In this document: one piece after another, positions 9,623-17,666 of the stretch
Layout of the letters: each line of letters opens with the position of its first letter
How positions within the stretch are numbered: the first letter of the stretch is position 1
Source of the DNA: Mariniblastus sp.
GTDB taxonomy: Bacteria > Planctomycetota > Planctomycetia > Pirellulales > Pirellulaceae
NCBI GenBank assembly: GCA_022447605.1
Contig: JAKVBG010000023.1
Span: 1-64,000, forward strand
DNA length: 64,000 bases
Direction of reading: 5' to 3'
Program-made: the position numbers and the translations under genes
The notes under the pieces: generated by a model
What the model saw: the letters and a program-made list of their open reading frames with translations, nothing else
Told to the model about the DNA's origin: nothing
Databases searched by the model: none

Positions 9623-10654
9623 CTAGAACTGCCGAAGAAAACGAACGTCATTGGTATACAAATAACGGATATCGGTGATTTGGTATCGAATCATGCATAA
9701 CCGCTCCACCCCCAAGCCAAAAGCGAACCCGGAAACCTCGTCAGGGTCGTAACCCACGGCGGCAAGAACATTCGGATCGACCACGCCGGCCCCCCCGAAC
9801 TCAACCCATTTTCCGTTCCAGTAATAGTCGGCCTCGACACTCGGTTCGGTAAACGGGAAGAAAGAGGGGCGAACCCGAACAGGAACTTCATCCCCCAGGT
9901 AGCTCGTGGCAAAGAGTTTGATCACGGTTTTCAAATCCGAGAGATTGACACCACGATCCACCATCAAGCCTTCCATCTGGTGGAACATCGGGAAGTGGGT
10001 TGCATCGGCCGTATCCGGCCGGTAAACCCTGCCCAGGGAAATGATGCGGATCGGTGGCTGCCGTTTTTCCATCACGCGAATCTGCACCGTGCTGGTCTGT
10101 GTTCTCATCAACAAAGGGTTGTCACCCAGTGCGGGAGCCGTGTTCTTGGCCGTAGCCAGGTAGAAGTTGTCCAGGGGATCACGGGCCGGGTGGATATCGG
10201 GAATGTTCAAAGCCTTGAAATTGTGCCAGTCATCTTCGATCTCCGGACCCTCGGCCGGAGAGAAGCCAAGACGCCCCATAATGTCCCGCAACTCGTCGAT
10301 CGTCTGGGTAATCGGGTGCAGCCTGCCGATATTTTGCGACGGGCCTGGCAGGGTCGCGTCGATGCGCAGATCGCGTTCCGTTCGGGCCGGACCAGAGACC
10401 AACCGTTCGCTCGCTTCGTCAAAAGAGGACTGGATTTCCTGCTTGACTTCGTTCAGCTTTTTCCCAGCCAGCGGCTTGTCATCGCGCTCGATTGACCCAA
10501 GCTGTTTTTGAACCGTCTTGAGACGCCCGTTCTTGGCACCCAGGTATTCCACCCGGGCCGACTCCAGTTCTTCGGAATCGCCCGCACCCATGAATGACTG
10601 ACGGGCTGACTGGGCGAGCTCATCGAGTTGCTCAATAAATTGTTGAAGTGACAT
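9623..10654 (-). CDS. pheS: phenylalanine--tRNA ligase alpha subunit
   Basis: The protein is 343 aa. A coiled-coil N-terminal arm (about 1-80, [20 protein letters not shown]) precedes a class II aminoacyl-tRNA synthetase core: motif 1 [19 protein letters not shown], motif 2 [20 protein letters not shown], and motif 3 [15 protein letters not shown]. It forms the catalytic subunit with PheT. The ATG at 10654 is taken rather than an in-frame TTG at 10663. An intrinsic terminator-like hairpin lies between rplT and this gene (10731-10760), so pheST may be partly uncoupled from the ribosomal protein genes. Confidence 0.96.
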   Translation of the reverse strand: MSLQQFIEQLDELAQSARQSFMGAGDSEELESARVEYLGAKNGRLKTVQKQLGSIERDDKPLAGKKLNEVKQEIQSSFDEASERLVSGPARTERDLRIDATLPGPSQNIGRLHPITQTIDELRDIMGRLGFSPAEGPEIEDDWHNFKALNIPDIHPARDPLDNFYLATAKNTAPALGDNPLLMRTQTSTVQIRVMEKRQPPIRIISLGRVYRPDTADATHFPMFHQMEGLMVDRGVNLSDLKTVIKLFATSYLGDEVPVRVRPSFFPFTEPSVEADYYWNGKWVEFGGAGVVDPNVLAAVGYDPDEVSGFAFGLGVERLCMIRYQITDIRYLYTNDVRFLRQF

Positions 10655-10730
10655 GGCGCACAATAGAAATCGAAAAACGACGTGTTAACAACAACCGTTC
10701 CGCGGTCTGGCCGAGCGTTGCTCCTGTCCA

Positions 10731-10760
10731 CAAAAAAAGAGGAAAGACCTCGGCCTTTCC
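10731..10760 (-). terminator. intrinsic terminator between rplT and pheS
   Basis: On the minus strand GGAAAGGC pairs with GTCTTTCC around a CGAG loop and is followed by TCTTTTTTT. It ends transcription after rplT, or acts as a read-through or attenuation point before pheS. Confidence 0.75.
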
Positions 10761-10808
10761 CCCATCTTATCATTACTGGGCACTGCCCGGCGATACGACA
10801 TTGACGGA

Positions 10809-11165
10809 CTAATTGTCCAAGGCCCCCCGTGCCGTTTCCACGATGGTGTCAAACCCGGCCGGATCGCAAACGGCGATTTCAGCCAACGATTTTCGGTCCA
10901 GTTCCACTCCCGCCTTGAGCAGACCGTGGATGAATTGGCTATATCGCATTCCCCGCGAACGGCAGGCGGCACTGATGCGGGTGATCCAGAGACGACGAAA
11001 GTCACGTTTTCGGACCTTCCGATCCCGATAAGCATAGACGCCGGCCCTGACCAACGTTTCCTTGACGGTTCGGAGCAGGTTACCACGTCCGCCGCGATAG
11101 CCCTTTGCCCGTTTAAAGAGACGGTTCTTGGCTCGGTTTCGAGCCGCACCTTTTCTGGTTCTCAT
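10809..11165 (-). CDS. rplT: 50S ribosomal protein L20
   Basis: The protein is 118 aa with the usual L20 sequence: basic N-terminal extension ([20 protein letters not shown], then [20 protein letters not shown]) and the rRNA-binding globular part ([38 protein letters not shown]). It binds 23S rRNA early in 50S assembly. It is downstream of rpmI (123 bases between) in the conserved rpmI-rplT order. In E. coli and Bacillus L20 represses its own operon by binding the leader; the structured leader here (11741-11775) could serve that, which is inference. Confidence 0.97.
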   Translation of the reverse strand: MRTRKGAARNRAKNRLFKRAKGYRGGRGNLLRTVKETLVRAGVYAYRDRKVRKRDFRRLWITRISAACRSRGMRYSQFIHGLLKAGVELDRKSLAEIAVCDPAGFDTIVETARGALDN

Positions 11166-11288
11166 TCGATTTCCTTCAGTGCGTCAGGCCCCAAGTTAAG
11201 CTTGGCGTTTGTTACCCACGAACTTGAATGGCGGCAAAACTGCCGCGGATAAATTAATTAAGCAACGCAATTCCGACAGGCAGGCGGA

Positions 11289-11495
11289 TCAACTGCTGTA
11301 TTTGCCGAGTGACTGCTGGACCTTTTGCTCCATGCACTCATCCAGAACGACCGTGCCGCGCAGGTTTCTCTTACGCTTTTGGCTGACTCGGACGTTTCGG
11401 TGACTGGTCCCGGCCGGGCGGTGCTTCGCCTTCCCTTTGGCCGTCAAGCGAAATCTCTTCTTGATACCCTTATGGGTCTTCATCTTGTTGGACAT
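11289..11495 (-). CDS. rpmI: 50S ribosomal protein L35
   Basis: The protein is 68 aa and shows the L35 pattern: MSNKMKTHKGIKKRFRLTAK, then GKAKHRPAGTSHRNVRVSQK and a basic tail. The start at 11495 is chosen because MxxKMKTHKG is the normal L35 N-terminus; an upstream in-frame start at 11525 would add ten unrelated residues. The usual infC gene (IF3) is not upstream; instead there is about 730 bases without a gene. Confidence 0.96.
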   Translation of the reverse strand: MSNKMKTHKGIKKRFRLTAKGKAKHRPAGTSHRNVRVSQKRKRNLRGTVVLDECMEQKVQQSLGKYSS

Positions 11496-11523
11496 GGATC
11501 CTACAGCTTCGACTAAATCAAGC

Positions 11524-11553
11524 AAATCTGATTCTACAAAATCTGACTCTACG
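11524..11553. repeat. 15-bp imperfect tandem repeat upstream of rpmI
   Basis: AAATCTGATTCTACA is followed directly by a near copy, AAATCTGACTCTACG. It lies about 30-60 bases upstream of the rpmI start on the minus strand. Confidence 0.8.
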
Positions 11554-11740
11554 GAATCGCGGATTTTACGTGGAAACGGCTCTTGATTGAAGGGGATTTA
11601 TTGGAAATCAAAAAATTGCCTGAAATCTGTCTGCCCCTCCATGTATCGAGCGGCCAAATCACCCCCACACGGCCCCACACGGGCCCCAGACAGACAACGC
11701 AGGCGAGGCGAATGGAGCGGGAGGGGCTTCAGCCGGATCC

Positions 11741-11775
11741 GGCCAAATCGGCCCACCTCGGCCGAGAGATTGGCC
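11741..11775 (-). promoter_or_regulatory. candidate structured leader element of rpmI-rplT
   Basis: An outer stem GGCCAA/TTGGCC and an inner stem TCGGCC/GGCCGA form a 12-bp hairpin with a 6-base loop and a small internal loop. It is about 250 bases upstream of rpmI. It is not followed by a T-run on the minus strand, so it is not a simple terminator. A role in L20 autoregulation is an inference. Confidence 0.4.
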
Positions 11776-12102
11776 ACAATCGTTCCAATAGGCCCAGAGA
11801 AATCCTGCAAAAGCTGGTTTTTTTCAGTATTTCCTGGGGGATTGGACACGTCGCTCAGACCTGTCGAACCGGATTTTGATAACGATCGGTTATAAGGAAC
11901 TGTTGGCTTCCTCACACAACAGAGGGCAGATTGCTATTGACAAGCGTACAGCTGACACCGTTTTTTCATAAAAAACCGGGCTATTGCGATCTGGATGGCT
12001 GAAGACCGATTCCTGGCTTGAGCCTCGGCCATCTCGCCGCCATCTTGATTTGGGGAAAAAAAGCAACCTTAAAGCTAATTTATGGTTTTTTTCATTGCAG
12101 GG

Positions 12103-12130
12103 TTGCATCAAAACGTTATTAGAATAAACT
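12103..12130 (+). promoter_or_regulatory. possible sigma70-type promoter for the DUF1559 gene
   Basis: TTGCAT at 12103-12108 and TAAACT at 12125-12130 are separated by 16 bases in an A+T-rich stretch, about 100 bases before the start. The match is weak and is offered only as the best candidate. Confidence 0.25.
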
Positions 12131-12231
12131 TTATTAAGAATTTGAGTATTTTCGCGGAACCCTAATTTATCATCCTTTGAATTTAGCCGTCCCGCGAAGC
12201 ATTTGTTTTTTTCTCATTAAGGGAGTGTTTT

Positions 12232-13398
12232 ATGTCAGTTTCTCGCAAGGGTTTCACCCTGGTTGAACTTCTGGTCGTAATCGCAATCATCGGTATTTTG
12301 ATTGGTATGCTTTTGCCAGCCGTTCAGCAGGTACGTGAAGCTGCACGTCGTACAGACTGTGCAAACCGAATTCGTCAGTTGGCCATCGCGGCCCACAATT
12401 ACCATGACGCTTACAAGCGTCTGCCCCCAGCCTCTTTGTGCCACTCAGGTGCTTCGGCTTGGTCGAGTGAATTCTTGAATTCATCTCACGAAGATTACTA
12501 CTGGATGAACCAGCAGAGCTCGGCTCTGACTCTGATCCAGCCTTTCATGGAACTCCAGGCAGTTGCAGAACTGTACGATCCGCATGCATTCGATTACCAC
12601 CAGAACTTGAATACATACACGGACGCTAGTGACACTCCAGTTTACACGATGTACCCAAATATCATCGATCACTGGACCCTGGCCTACATGGAAATCCCTC
12701 ACTACGAATGTCCTTCTGACGTTATCAACGACACGCGAGCACGAGCTGTTGGTATTGTTGCTCCTGTATACGTCGGTGGTGTCCCTGGTGACGTTGACCA
12801 GGACTACGTTGGTATCCTGACTTGGTACTGGCCTGGCGATTCGTCTGGCGAAGGCCGAAGTGACGAAGTTGGTCGAACCAACTACGGTTCTATCCTCGGT
12901 GCTAGCTCTGGTGGCCGTAACCGTACTAACGGTACTGCTAACGGCGAACTGGCAGCTTACGCTGGCGTTATGACTCCGCGTGAAAAAGAAGCTCTGGAAA
13001 CCATTCCTGACGGTTCTTCCAATAGCGCCATGTTCGCTGAGAACGTTGGTTCTATCACCATGAACCCAAACAATGGAATTCCTGACCGATCCTCAACTTG
13101 TATGTGGATCACTGGTGCTTCTATGCGTGGTCGTGGTAGTGTTGGTTGGAAAGTAGTTCCACCTCTCGGATACGGCCCCACGCCGAACTATCCTGGTGGA
13201 TACGATCCTCGTAACACGATCTTGGGTAACTCCAAGTACGCGAAAGCATGGGGAACCGGTTCTATGCACCCAGCAGGCGTTAACTTCGCCTTTGCTGATG
13301 GAGCTGTTCACAACCTGCAACGGTCTACCAACTGGGAAACCTTGTACGCCGTAATGGGCTCACGAGATGGCCAGATGGACTTTGATATTGAAAACTAA
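12232..13398 (+). CDS. DUF1559 pseudopilin-like secreted protein
   Basis: The protein is 388 aa. The N-terminus [20 protein letters not shown] is a type IV pilin/pseudopilin cleavage and methylation motif (cut before F, E at +5), followed by [20 protein letters not shown], typical of DUF1559 proteins. The C-terminus has [12 protein letters not shown], the DG motif that marks the domain end. The proteins are abundant in planctomycetes and probably sit on the cell surface through a type II secretion-like apparatus, but their function is unknown. A good ribosome binding site (AGGGAG) precedes the ATG. Codon use differs from the neighbours, with many T-ending codons (GGT, GTT, CGT, GCT), a sign of high expression. 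A terminator directly follows. Confidence 0.93.
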   Translation: MSVSRKGFTLVELLVVIAIIGILIGMLLPAVQQVREAARRTDCANRIRQLAIAAHNYHDAYKRLPPASLCHSGASAWSSEFLNSSHEDYYWMNQQSSALTLIQPFMELQAVAELYDPHAFDYHQNLNTYTDASDTPVYTMYPNIIDHWTLAYMEIPHYECPSDVINDTRARAVGIVAPVYVGGVPGDVDQDYVGILTWYWPGDSSGEGRSDEVGRTNYGSILGASSGGRNRTNGTANGELAAYAGVMTPREKEALETIPDGSSNSAMFAENVGSITMNPNNGIPDRSSTCMWITGASMRGRGSVGWKVVPPLGYGPTPNYPGGYDPRNTILGNSKYAKAWGTGSMHPAGVNFAFADGAVHNLQRSTNWETLYAVMGSRDGQMDFDIEN

Positions 13399-13425
13399 GT
13401 TGATTTTCGACATAGTTTAAAAGCG

Positions 13426-13456
13426 GGGTGTGCGTTTCGCACACCCTATTTTTTTA
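13426..13456 (+). terminator. intrinsic terminator after DUF1559 gene
   Basis: GGGTGTGCG (13426-13434), a TTT loop and CGCACACCC (13438-13446) form a perfect 9-bp stem followed by TATTTTTTT. It separates the DUF1559 gene from the small lipoprotein gene, so the latter would be expressed by read-through or from its own promoter. Confidence 0.9.
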
Positions 13457-13482
13457 ATACTTTTTTCGAGGTGGGAATTCAC

Positions 13483-13674
13483 ATGAAGACATTTCAAAAG
13501 ATACTTACTGCCTGCTGTATGGCCCTGTTTGTTGCAAGCGTAGCAGCTTGTTCCGGCGGTCCTGGTGAAATCAAGAAAGTTGATGAAGCCGATCGAACAC
13601 TGCCGCCAGCAGCCGCTAGTGGCAACGTCAACCCAGATGATCCCGACAGTGGCATCAACGCTTCTTTCGAATAG
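13483..13674 (+). CDS. small lipoprotein downstream of DUF1559 gene
   Basis: The protein is 63 aa: a signal peptide (MKTFQKILTACCMALFVASV) ends in a lipobox-like VAAC, followed by a short Gly/Pro/Asp-rich mature part ending in NASFE. It is predicted to be lipidated and exported. The start at ATG 13483 is chosen because CGAGGTGG lies about 8 bases upstream; a GTG at 13471 overlaps that site. It lies between two intrinsic terminators and shares the T-rich codon use of the preceding gene. Small lipoproteins often accompany DUF1559 genes in planctomycetes; a joint role is inferred only from position. Confidence 0.8.
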   Translation: MKTFQKILTACCMALFVASVAACSGGPGEIKKVDEADRTLPPAAASGNVNPDDPDSGINASFE

Positions 13675-13701
13675 AGAAGCAATTCATCAGAGTGACAATT
13701 C

Positions 13702-13741
13702 AAAGAAACGTGCAGCTGCCCAGCCGCACGTTTCTTTTTTT
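13702..13741 (+). terminator. intrinsic terminator after small lipoprotein gene
   Basis: AAAGAAACGTGC (13702-13713) pairs with GCACGTTTCTTT (13726-13737) around a 12-base loop and is followed by further T residues, about 30 bases after the stop codon. Confidence 0.88.
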
Positions 13742-13916
13742 ATGCTTTCACCCCGACTGCCAACCAGCGTGAAGCGACTGGTTTCAAGGCTTTTCCCATC
13801 GTTTTCTCCCGTTCCATCCGATCAAACTGCTCTGGCTCGAATCGGGCAAAAATCATATTATTTTCTCAGTTGAACTATCATTTATTGTCCATTGCTTTGG
13901 AAAAGGATGCCTGGCA

Positions 13917-15011
13917 ATGAAGCGATTAAACGAGCTTGCAAATCACGTCTCCGGGAACATCCTGGGAAATGCAGAGTGCCAAGTTACCGGTGCCGCCAGC
14001 TTGAACCGGGCGACCTGCTCCGAAATCACGTTTGCCACCAGTGAAAAGCACTTCACGGAGTTCCTGACCAGTCAGGCGATGGCGGCAATCATTCCCAAAG
14101 GCTTGAAACTGGACGATCTCGTCCTCGAACAGAAATCGTTTATCTGTGTCGATGACCCGGAAGCGGCCTTCACAGAAATCGTAAAACTGTTCCGGCCGAC
14201 AGTAAGCCGGAAACGGATTGGGGTCAGCCCCCAGGCTTACGTTAGCCCGACCGCTGAAATTTCAGAAGATGTCGACATCCATGCGGGGGTGCATATTGCC
14301 GATGGGGTTAAGATCGGCTGTGGTGCGGTTCTGTTTCCCAATGTAACCGTCTTGGAAAATACGGTGATTGGGGCCCATGTCAAAATCTACCCGAATGCGG
14401 TTCTCTATGAAAACACGGTGGTAGGTGACCGGGCGATCATTCATGCAGGTGCCGTGCTGGGTGCCTTCGGTTTTGGATATCGTTCCAACGAGTCGGGGCA
14501 TACGCTCTCAGCCCAGTTGGGTAATGTTGAAATCGAATCGGACGTTGAGATTGGGGCCAACACCACGATTGACCGGGGAACGTATGAACCGACCCGGATT
14601 GGCCAAGGCTCCAAGATTGACAACCAGGTGATGATTGCCCACAACTGCCAGATCGGTGACCAGAACCTCATCTGTTCGCAGGTTGGCATTGCCGGCAGTT
14701 CTACCACCGGCAACCGGGTCGTGATGGCGGGCCAAGTCGGGGTGGGAGACCACCTTTCAGTGGGCGATGAAGCAGTCCTGTGCGCTCAGTCCGGGATCAT
14801 GCACCATCTGGCCGGCGGCCAGGTCTACGCCGGGTCTCCTGCCGTCCCCGTTCGTCAGAACATGCAAAGCCATGCTCTGATTGCCAAGTTGCCCGAGATG
14901 CGGAAAAAGATCAAGTTGATGGAAAAGGCAATCCAACAAATCGAACTGAATTCATCAAACGGTTCCTTGGAAACAGCCGAAACCAAACCTGTATGTCAAG
15001 ATGCAGCCTGA
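13917..15011 (+). CDS. lpxD: UDP-3-O-acylglucosamine N-acyltransferase
   Basis: The protein is 364 aa. An N-terminal uridine-binding domain (about 1-100) is followed by a left-handed beta-helix of hexapeptide repeats ([40 protein letters not shown]) and a C-terminal helical segment ([20 protein letters not shown]). [20 protein letters not shown] corresponds to the family's IDRGT segment and the HNCQIG block carries the catalytic His. It adds the second 3-hydroxyacyl chain to UDP-glucosamine in lipid A biosynthesis. AAAGGA about 9 bases upstream supports the ATG at 13917. lpxI follows 33 bases downstream. Confidence 0.95.
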   Translation: MKRLNELANHVSGNILGNAECQVTGAASLNRATCSEITFATSEKHFTEFLTSQAMAAIIPKGLKLDDLVLEQKSFICVDDPEAAFTEIVKLFRPTVSRKRIGVSPQAYVSPTAEISEDVDIHAGVHIADGVKIGCGAVLFPNVTVLENTVIGAHVKIYPNAVLYENTVVGDRAIIHAGAVLGAFGFGYRSNESGHTLSAQLGNVEIESDVEIGANTTIDRGTYEPTRIGQGSKIDNQVMIAHNCQIGDQNLICSQVGIAGSSTTGNRVVMAGQVGVGDHLSVGDEAVLCAQSGIMHHLAGGQVYAGSPAVPVRQNMQSHALIAKLPEMRKKIKLMEKAIQQIELNSSNGSLETAETKPVCQDAA

Positions 15012-15044
15012 ACCGGACCGACGTGGGCAAGGACGTTGAATACC

Positions 15045-15932
15045 ATGAATTCCATGGGCACGAACAATCGAATCGGGCTGGTCGCGGGTTGGGGGCGCTT
15101 TCCGATCCAGGTCGCCAAGGCTTTGAAGGCTTCGGGCTATCGCGTCTACTGCTGCGGGGTTTACGGTCATGCCGATCCAAAACTCGAGGAAATCTGCGAT
15201 GAATTCGCCTGGTTTGGTATGGCCAAAATGGGTGCCCAAGTCCGCTTTTTGCGACGTCACAACGTTCAGTCGGCGACCATGGCGGGCAAGATATTCAAGA
15301 CACTCCTGTTCCAGAAATTTCATCTGCTCAAGCATTTCCCGGATTGGGAATGTCTCAAGCATTTTTACCCCGTCTATTTCTCGAAGAAGAAAGACCGACG
15401 GGATGACACTTTACTCTCAATCGTCACGGATCTTTATGCATCCAACGGGATACAGTTTTCTCCCGCGACCGATTACGCACCGGAGCTCCTTGTGAAAAAC
15501 GGACTACTTACCAAGAAATCACCCTCTCAGGCACAATTACTGGATATCAAATTTGCCTGGCAGATTGCCAAAGAGATGGGGCGACTCGATGTGGGTCAAT
15601 CGGTGGCCGTCAAAGGGAGAGCCGTCCTGGCAGTCGAAGCGGTGGAAGGAACGGACGATTGTATCCGTCGAGCTGGACAACTCTGCCCGGCAGGCGGATT
15701 TACGGTCGTGAAAGTTTCCAAACCACAACAGGACATGCGATTCGACGTTCCCACGATTGGTGTCGGTACGATTCAAACGATGAAAGATGCGGGCGGAAGC
15801 ATCTTGGCCATCGAGGCCGATCGAACGATTGTGCTGGATCAATCAGAACTGGTTGCCTATGCCAACCAGGTAGGAGTGACGGTACTGGCAATGGACCCCC
15901 CCGATGCCGACGTTCTGACCGGGGCCGCCTGA
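15045..15932 (+). CDS. lpxI: UDP-2,3-diacylglucosamine pyrophosphatase LpxI
   Basis: The protein is 295 aa of the DUF1009/LpxI family: GLVAGWGRFPIQVAKALKAS at the N-terminus, DDTLLSIVTDLYASNGI in the middle, and VKGRAVLAVEAVEGTDDCIR with FDVPTIGVGTIQTMKDAGGS, the conserved C-terminal domain segments. It hydrolyses UDP-2,3-diacylglucosamine to lipid X, the step done by LpxH in enterobacteria. Adjacency to lpxD fits. ATG 15045 is favoured by AAGGA at 15029-15033; TTG 15036 and ATG 15054 are alternatives in frame. Confidence 0.93.
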   Translation: MNSMGTNNRIGLVAGWGRFPIQVAKALKASGYRVYCCGVYGHADPKLEEICDEFAWFGMAKMGAQVRFLRRHNVQSATMAGKIFKTLLFQKFHLLKHFPDWECLKHFYPVYFSKKKDRRDDTLLSIVTDLYASNGIQFSPATDYAPELLVKNGLLTKKSPSQAQLLDIKFAWQIAKEMGRLDVGQSVAVKGRAVLAVEAVEGTDDCIRRAGQLCPAGGFTVVKVSKPQQDMRFDVPTIGVGTIQTMKDAGGSILAIEADRTIVLDQSELVAYANQVGVTVLAMDPPDADVLTGAA

Positions 15933-15999
15933 TCCCCGCCTTTAGACAAAGTCGACAGGTCAGTTTCCCACCGGCAACTAAGTTCATCGGGGCACCCAC

Positions 16000-16338
16000 T
16001 CACGAGCCGGTCAACAACTCGGGCAACTGGGTATTCAACTGGCCCCTCGTAATGACCCGGGGAAACGTCTCTCGTGCCCGCTTCAACATTCGAACGTTGA
16101 CATGCTGGGCAAATAGCACGGAGTCATTTAGCAGATCGGCCCCGGCAAGAACTGTTTGCAATTGCTCCAGCTGCAAACCGGGCATTTGCAGATCTACCAG
16201 GACGAGCCGAATTTCATTGGCTCCGGCCAGTTCCTGCAAACGCTGAACCGTGGCGGCCTGTTCCAATACACCTCCTGGCGGCAAGGCAGACCGCGCGTTG
16301 GACAGGATGATCAAGTCACGAGTCAGGAAAACAACCAT
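16000..16338 (-). CDS. degenerate receiver-like domain protein coupled to P-II
   Basis: The protein is 112 aa. It looks like a single CheY-type receiver fold: VVFLTRDLIILSNARSALP at the N-terminus and RLVLVDLQMPGLQLEQLQTV, where the D of VDLQMPG takes the phosphoacceptor position. The acidic pair after beta-1 is missing (TRD instead) and no conserved C-terminal Thr/Lys switch is evident, so canonical phosphotransfer is doubtful. Its ATG overlaps the stop of the P-II gene (TGATG), indicating translational coupling and probably a shared pathway. The partner is inferred from this arrangement; no domain beyond the receiver is present. Confidence 0.7.
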   Translation of the reverse strand: MVVFLTRDLIILSNARSALPPGGVLEQAATVQRLQELAGANEIRLVLVDLQMPGLQLEQLQTVLAGADLLNDSVLFAQHVNVRMLKRARETFPRVITRGQLNTQLPELLTGS

Positions 16339-16685
16339 CAGATCGCTCCTGGACCGCGAGTTTCCGGGCTAATCTGGATCGCCTCTTCCAGATTCAAAAC
16401 AAATATTTTTCCATCACCGTCCGTACCCCGGCTGCCCGTCTTGGCCACATGTTCGATGACCTCCAATGTGCGTTCCAGGTAGTCGTCGTTGACGGCTATC
16501 TCCAGCGTGATTTTACGCAGAATATTGGTGCGATACTCCAGGCCCCGGTAAATCGGATCACGCTCCACATGCTTGGCAAATTCCTGGGAGTCACAGATCG
16601 TGATCCGTTCCACCCCCGTATGGACGAGCGCCTGTTTCACAGCTCTCAATTTCGTAGGCTGGATAATGGCAATGATCAATTTCAT
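16338..16685 (-). CDS. P-II family signalling protein, atypical
   Basis: The protein is 115 aa. MKLIIAIIQPTKLRAVKQAL and IYRGLEY align with GlnB, and Tyr51 falls exactly at the E. coli uridylylation site (Y46-R-G-x-E-Y51). The Walker-like B-loop is TGSRGTDGDGKIF instead of TGKIGDGKIF, a three-residue insertion. The T-loop before Tyr46 (SQEFAKHVERDP) lacks the usual glycine/glutamine pattern, and the C-terminal arginines that contact ATP in GlnB (RIR) are replaced (QIS). It probably senses nucleotides and binds a partner, but effector and target could differ from nitrogen control. No amtB or glnA is adjacent. ATG 16685 starts the typical N-terminus; the ORF extends upstream without protein character. 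Confidence 0.88.
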   Translation of the reverse strand: MKLIIAIIQPTKLRAVKQALVHTGVERITICDSQEFAKHVERDPIYRGLEYRTNILRKITLEIAVNDDYLERTLEVIEHVAKTGSRGTDGDGKIFVLNLEEAIQISPETRGPGAI

Positions 16686-16934
16686 GTTTCGAGAGCCTGT
16701 GTCCTTCGAGTCGATCACGGAAATTCTATCAAGGAAAAGAACCGACCTGCGAATTGATAGCATAATTACCGGCCACTGCCTACGACGGGCAAAAAACCGT
16801 CGAAATGACGTTGAAGCTAACCACCCATTGCTGGTAGCCTTCGCGACCTGAAAATTTCAGTCAGTGGCAATCGCCAAGAGAACGGCTGTCATAAAATGCC
16901 GTGATGAATCGATCTATCATAAGGAAGCCTCAAC

Positions 16935-17492
16935 TTGTTGGACACGACAAAACACGCCTGTTGGGCAGGGTTGTTGCTTGGAATCGCATGCGGCCTGGCC
17001 TTGCCAATAAGTGCTGCGGGGCAATCGGTTGAAAACGAGCCCCGTTTGGCAGCCCGATACCATGTTGAATCGGGAACCAATCGTGGTTACCTGATTGTCA
17101 AAGCGGAAATGCCCGTTGGCAGTTACATCTACGGGATTTATCAGAGTGAGGAGAGCCCCTGTTCAAAAATTGAAATAGGTCAATCCAAACAATTCAAAGT
17201 ACTGGGAAAATTCAAAGCTGATAAAAAGGCCAAGGTAGTGGCCAAGGACCCGGTTTTCGAATCGAGGTTGGAAAAATACTATGACGTTGTCCAGTTCTAT
17301 GTCCCCATTGAACTGACAGATCAAGTGGACCCGGCGAAAATCAAACCGGTGGTTCGGTTTACCGGCCAAATCTGTTCGGACGAAGGTTACTGCATTCCGA
17401 TCCAGGGAAAGACCATGGCGGTCAAGTTCATGGGTTTTTTCCAGCGGCAGGCGAATGAGTCGAGTCTACGACAGAAGAAAATTCGCAAATAA
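16935..17492 (+). CDS. secreted stand-alone DsbD N-terminal (alpha) domain protein
   Basis: The protein is 185 aa. A signal peptide (about 1-28, LLLGIACGLALPISAAGQ) is followed by one DsbD-alpha-like immunoglobulin fold ending in FTGQICSDEGYCIPIQGK, with the paired cysteines (C-x5-C) that receive electrons from the DsbD membrane domain. No membrane or thioredoxin domain is attached. The start is TTG 16935 (or TTG 16938), preceded by AAGGAAG at 16921-16927; no in-frame ATG exists nearby. It is just upstream of the full DsbD gene and probably serves as an additional periplasmic thiol carrier or partner. That role is inference. Confidence 0.78.
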   Translation: MLDTTKHACWAGLLLGIACGLALPISAAGQSVENEPRLAARYHVESGTNRGYLIVKAEMPVGSYIYGIYQSEESPCSKIEIGQSKQFKVLGKFKADKKAKVVAKDPVFESRLEKYYDVVQFYVPIELTDQVDPAKIKPVVRFTGQICSDEGYCIPIQGKTMAVKFMGFFQRQANESSLRQKKIRK

Positions 17493-17666
17493 ACACGAGG
17501 CGGATGGGGAAATACTTCAGGGCAACTTGGTCACCAAATTGTATCGCCCATCGATATCCGTAGAGCAATCCTCATAATCTTGATATAATTCCGTGGCGGG
17601 CCAATTTGGGTCGTCTTAACCGACTCGTGGAAGCCGTGGGATCGTGGTGAGGGCAAACTCGTCGAG

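Larger units (their letters stand above)
11496..12231. other. long divergent intergenic region with RNA-structure potential
   Basis: No convincing gene is found in these 736 bases, although infC would be expected upstream of rpmI. On the rpmI side there is a strong hairpin at 11741-11775 and a 15-bp imperfect tandem repeat at 11524-11553. On the DUF1559 side the last roughly 180 bases are A+T-rich and probably carry its promoter and leader. Short ORFs here (for example 11890-12111 on the minus strand) have no recognisable family or ribosome binding site. Confidence 0.6.

Noticed and set aside
10685..11149. Phe leader peptide for classical pheST attenuation
   Set aside because: The Phe codons lie in the terminator T-run itself rather than before the hairpin, so a ribosome stall there would not favour an antiterminator.
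16686..16800. RpoN (-24/-12) promoter upstream of the P-II gene
   Set aside because: A TGGCC...TGCT candidate has 11 rather than 10 bases between GG and GC and lacks the rest of the consensus.
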